A stretch of DNA of 6,405 nucleotides. Source: a bacterium. Lineage in GTDB: Bacteria; SZUA-79; Acidulodesulfobacterales; Acidulodesulfobacteraceae. This document shows, piece by piece, positions 5,720-6,405 of this stretch. The translations under genes and the position numbers were made by a program. Each line of letters begins with the position of its first letter. Positions within the stretch are counted from its first letter, which is position 1. The stretch lies in the NCBI GenBank assembly GCA_021806125.1, contig JAJZYC010000086.1, forward strand, positions 1 to 6,405. Direction: 5' to 3'. The notes below the pieces were generated by a model that was given only the letters and a program-made list of their open reading frames with translations, was not told the origin of the DNA and did no database searches.

Positions 5720-6405
5720 ATGAACGACAGAGACTATCTTTTTTCCATCGCGGGCAAAATAAAGCCTGTCGATAAAAAAAAGTTTTATAAAATTGCTGAA
5801 AACAGGCTTAACAGGCTGATAAAGCCTAAAGGGAGCTTAGGCAGACTGGAAGAATTTGCAAAAGACGTCGTCGCAATTACCGAAAAAGAAAGGCCTCTGT
5901 TAAGCAACGGTTCAAATAATAAATTCGTATGCGTTTTTGCGGGAGACCACGGAGTAGTCGAAGAAGGCGTCAGCCTTTTTAAACAGGATGTTACCGTCCA
6001 AATGGTGAGAAATTTCCTGGGCGGAGGAGCGGCTATTAATACTATAGCGGACTCCGCGGGAGCGCAAGTTATAGTTGCCGACGCGGGAATAAACGCCGAT
6101 GCGGACGCTATCGCGGTAGCGCAGTCTTCAAGTTTTATAAACTGCAAAGTCAGGAAGGGAACGTTCAATATAAACAAAGGCCCGGCTATGACCGCCGCGG
6201 AAGCGGTAGAATCGATACTTAAAGGAATAGAAACAGCCTGCATGGTAAAGGAAAAAGGTGCGGAAATCTGCGCCACCGGCGATATGGGAATAGGCAATAC
6301 GACCCCAGCGTCCGCAATTACCTGCTTTTATTCAAAAAAAGCTCCGGAACTTGTCTGCGGCAGAGGGACGGGAGTTAACGCGGGCGTAATCAAAAAAAAG
6401 CGGAA
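5720..6405 (+). CDS. cobT: CobT, nicotinate-nucleotide-dimethylbenzimidazole phosphoribosyltransferase (3' truncated by window end)
   Basis: The frame is open from ATG 5720 to the window edge: 228 codons of an expected ~350. CobT moves phosphoribose from nicotinate mononucleotide to the lower-ligand base (5,6-dimethylbenzimidazole in the classic case), giving the alpha-ribotide for cobamide assembly. Signatures are KPKGSLGRLEEFA (35-47), VFAGDHGVVEEGVS (72-85), QDVTVQMVRNFLGGGAAIN (89-107), an RKGTFNINKGPAMTAAEA segment (145-162), GDMGIGNTTPAS (187-198) and GRGTGV (214-219). The usual G-E-M-G-I-G reads GDMGIG, a conservative Asp188 for Glu change near the base pocket. The C-terminal part with the catalytic Glu lies outside the window. 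The start is the only one possible: an in-frame TAA stands at 5699-5701 and no other start codon intervenes. It follows cobU by 53 bases, forming a nucleotide-loop assembly pair. Confidence 0.94.
   Translation, partial: MNDRDYLFSIAGKIKPVDKKKFYKIAENRLNRLIKPKGSLGRLEEFAKDVVAITEKERPLLSNGSNNKFVCVFAGDHGVVEEGVSLFKQDVTVQMVRNFLGGGAAINTIADSAGAQVIVADAGINADADAIAVAQSSSFINCKVRKGTFNINKGPAMTAAEAVESILKGIETACMVKEKGAEICATGDMGIGNTTPASAITCFYSKKAPELVCGRGTGVNAGVIKKKR

Noticed and set aside
5785..6297. Open frame of 170 codons on the minus strand
   Set aside because: It lies wholly inside cobT, whose forward frame carries clear family motifs; the reverse translation is low-complexity Ala/Ser/Pro sequence typical of an antisense shadow.

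Overview
The window reads as chromosomal DNA from a bacterium with a low-GC genome. The codons favour A/T, AT-rich gaps separate the genes, Shine-Dalgarno sites and sigma70-like promoters are visible, and one tRNA gene carries an encoded CCA end. Everything recognised lies on the + strand. The gene mix (TusA-like sulfur carrier, NifS-like protein, thiol peroxidase, c-di-GMP protein with PAS and GAF sensors, cobalamin nucleotide-loop genes) would suit an anaerobic or sulfur-metabolising Gram-negative such as a member of the Desulfobacterota. That placement is inferred from style and content, not from a marker gene.

Layout. Bases 1-2098 hold a three-gene sulfur/thiol cluster: a TusA-like sulfur carrier (57-281), a NifS/IscS-fold protein starting at TTG (368-1552), and an atypical 2-Cys thiol peroxidase Tpx (1589-2098). 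Bases 2099-2446 are an intergenic region with a tRNA-Val(CAC) gene (2208-2282) behind a good promoter, then a second promoter with an extended -10 element reading into the next gene. Bases 2447-5053 encode an 868-residue soluble PAS-GAF-PAS-GGDEF-EAL protein. Four bases later comes cobU (5058-5666), then cobT (5720 onward), which runs off the window end.

Most notable is the NifS-like protein. It keeps the fold signatures and the mobile-loop cysteine of cysteine desulfurases. However, Arg203 replaces the lysine that binds pyridoxal phosphate (PLP), and several other cofactor and substrate contacts are changed together (Ser, Gln, His and Arg positions). It is probably not a conventional cysteine desulfurase. 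Beside a TusA carrier and a thiol peroxidase, it may be a repurposed sulfur-handling or scaffold protein; this is inference.

The large signalling protein has a ruined GGDEF motif (EADKF) but a complete EAL catalytic set, so it is probably a sensory c-di-GMP phosphodiesterase. It abuts cobU closely enough to suggest co-transcription with the late steps of cobamide synthesis. CobU would activate adenosylcobinamide and CobT would activate the lower-ligand base. No cobalamin riboswitch was recognised in front of these genes.
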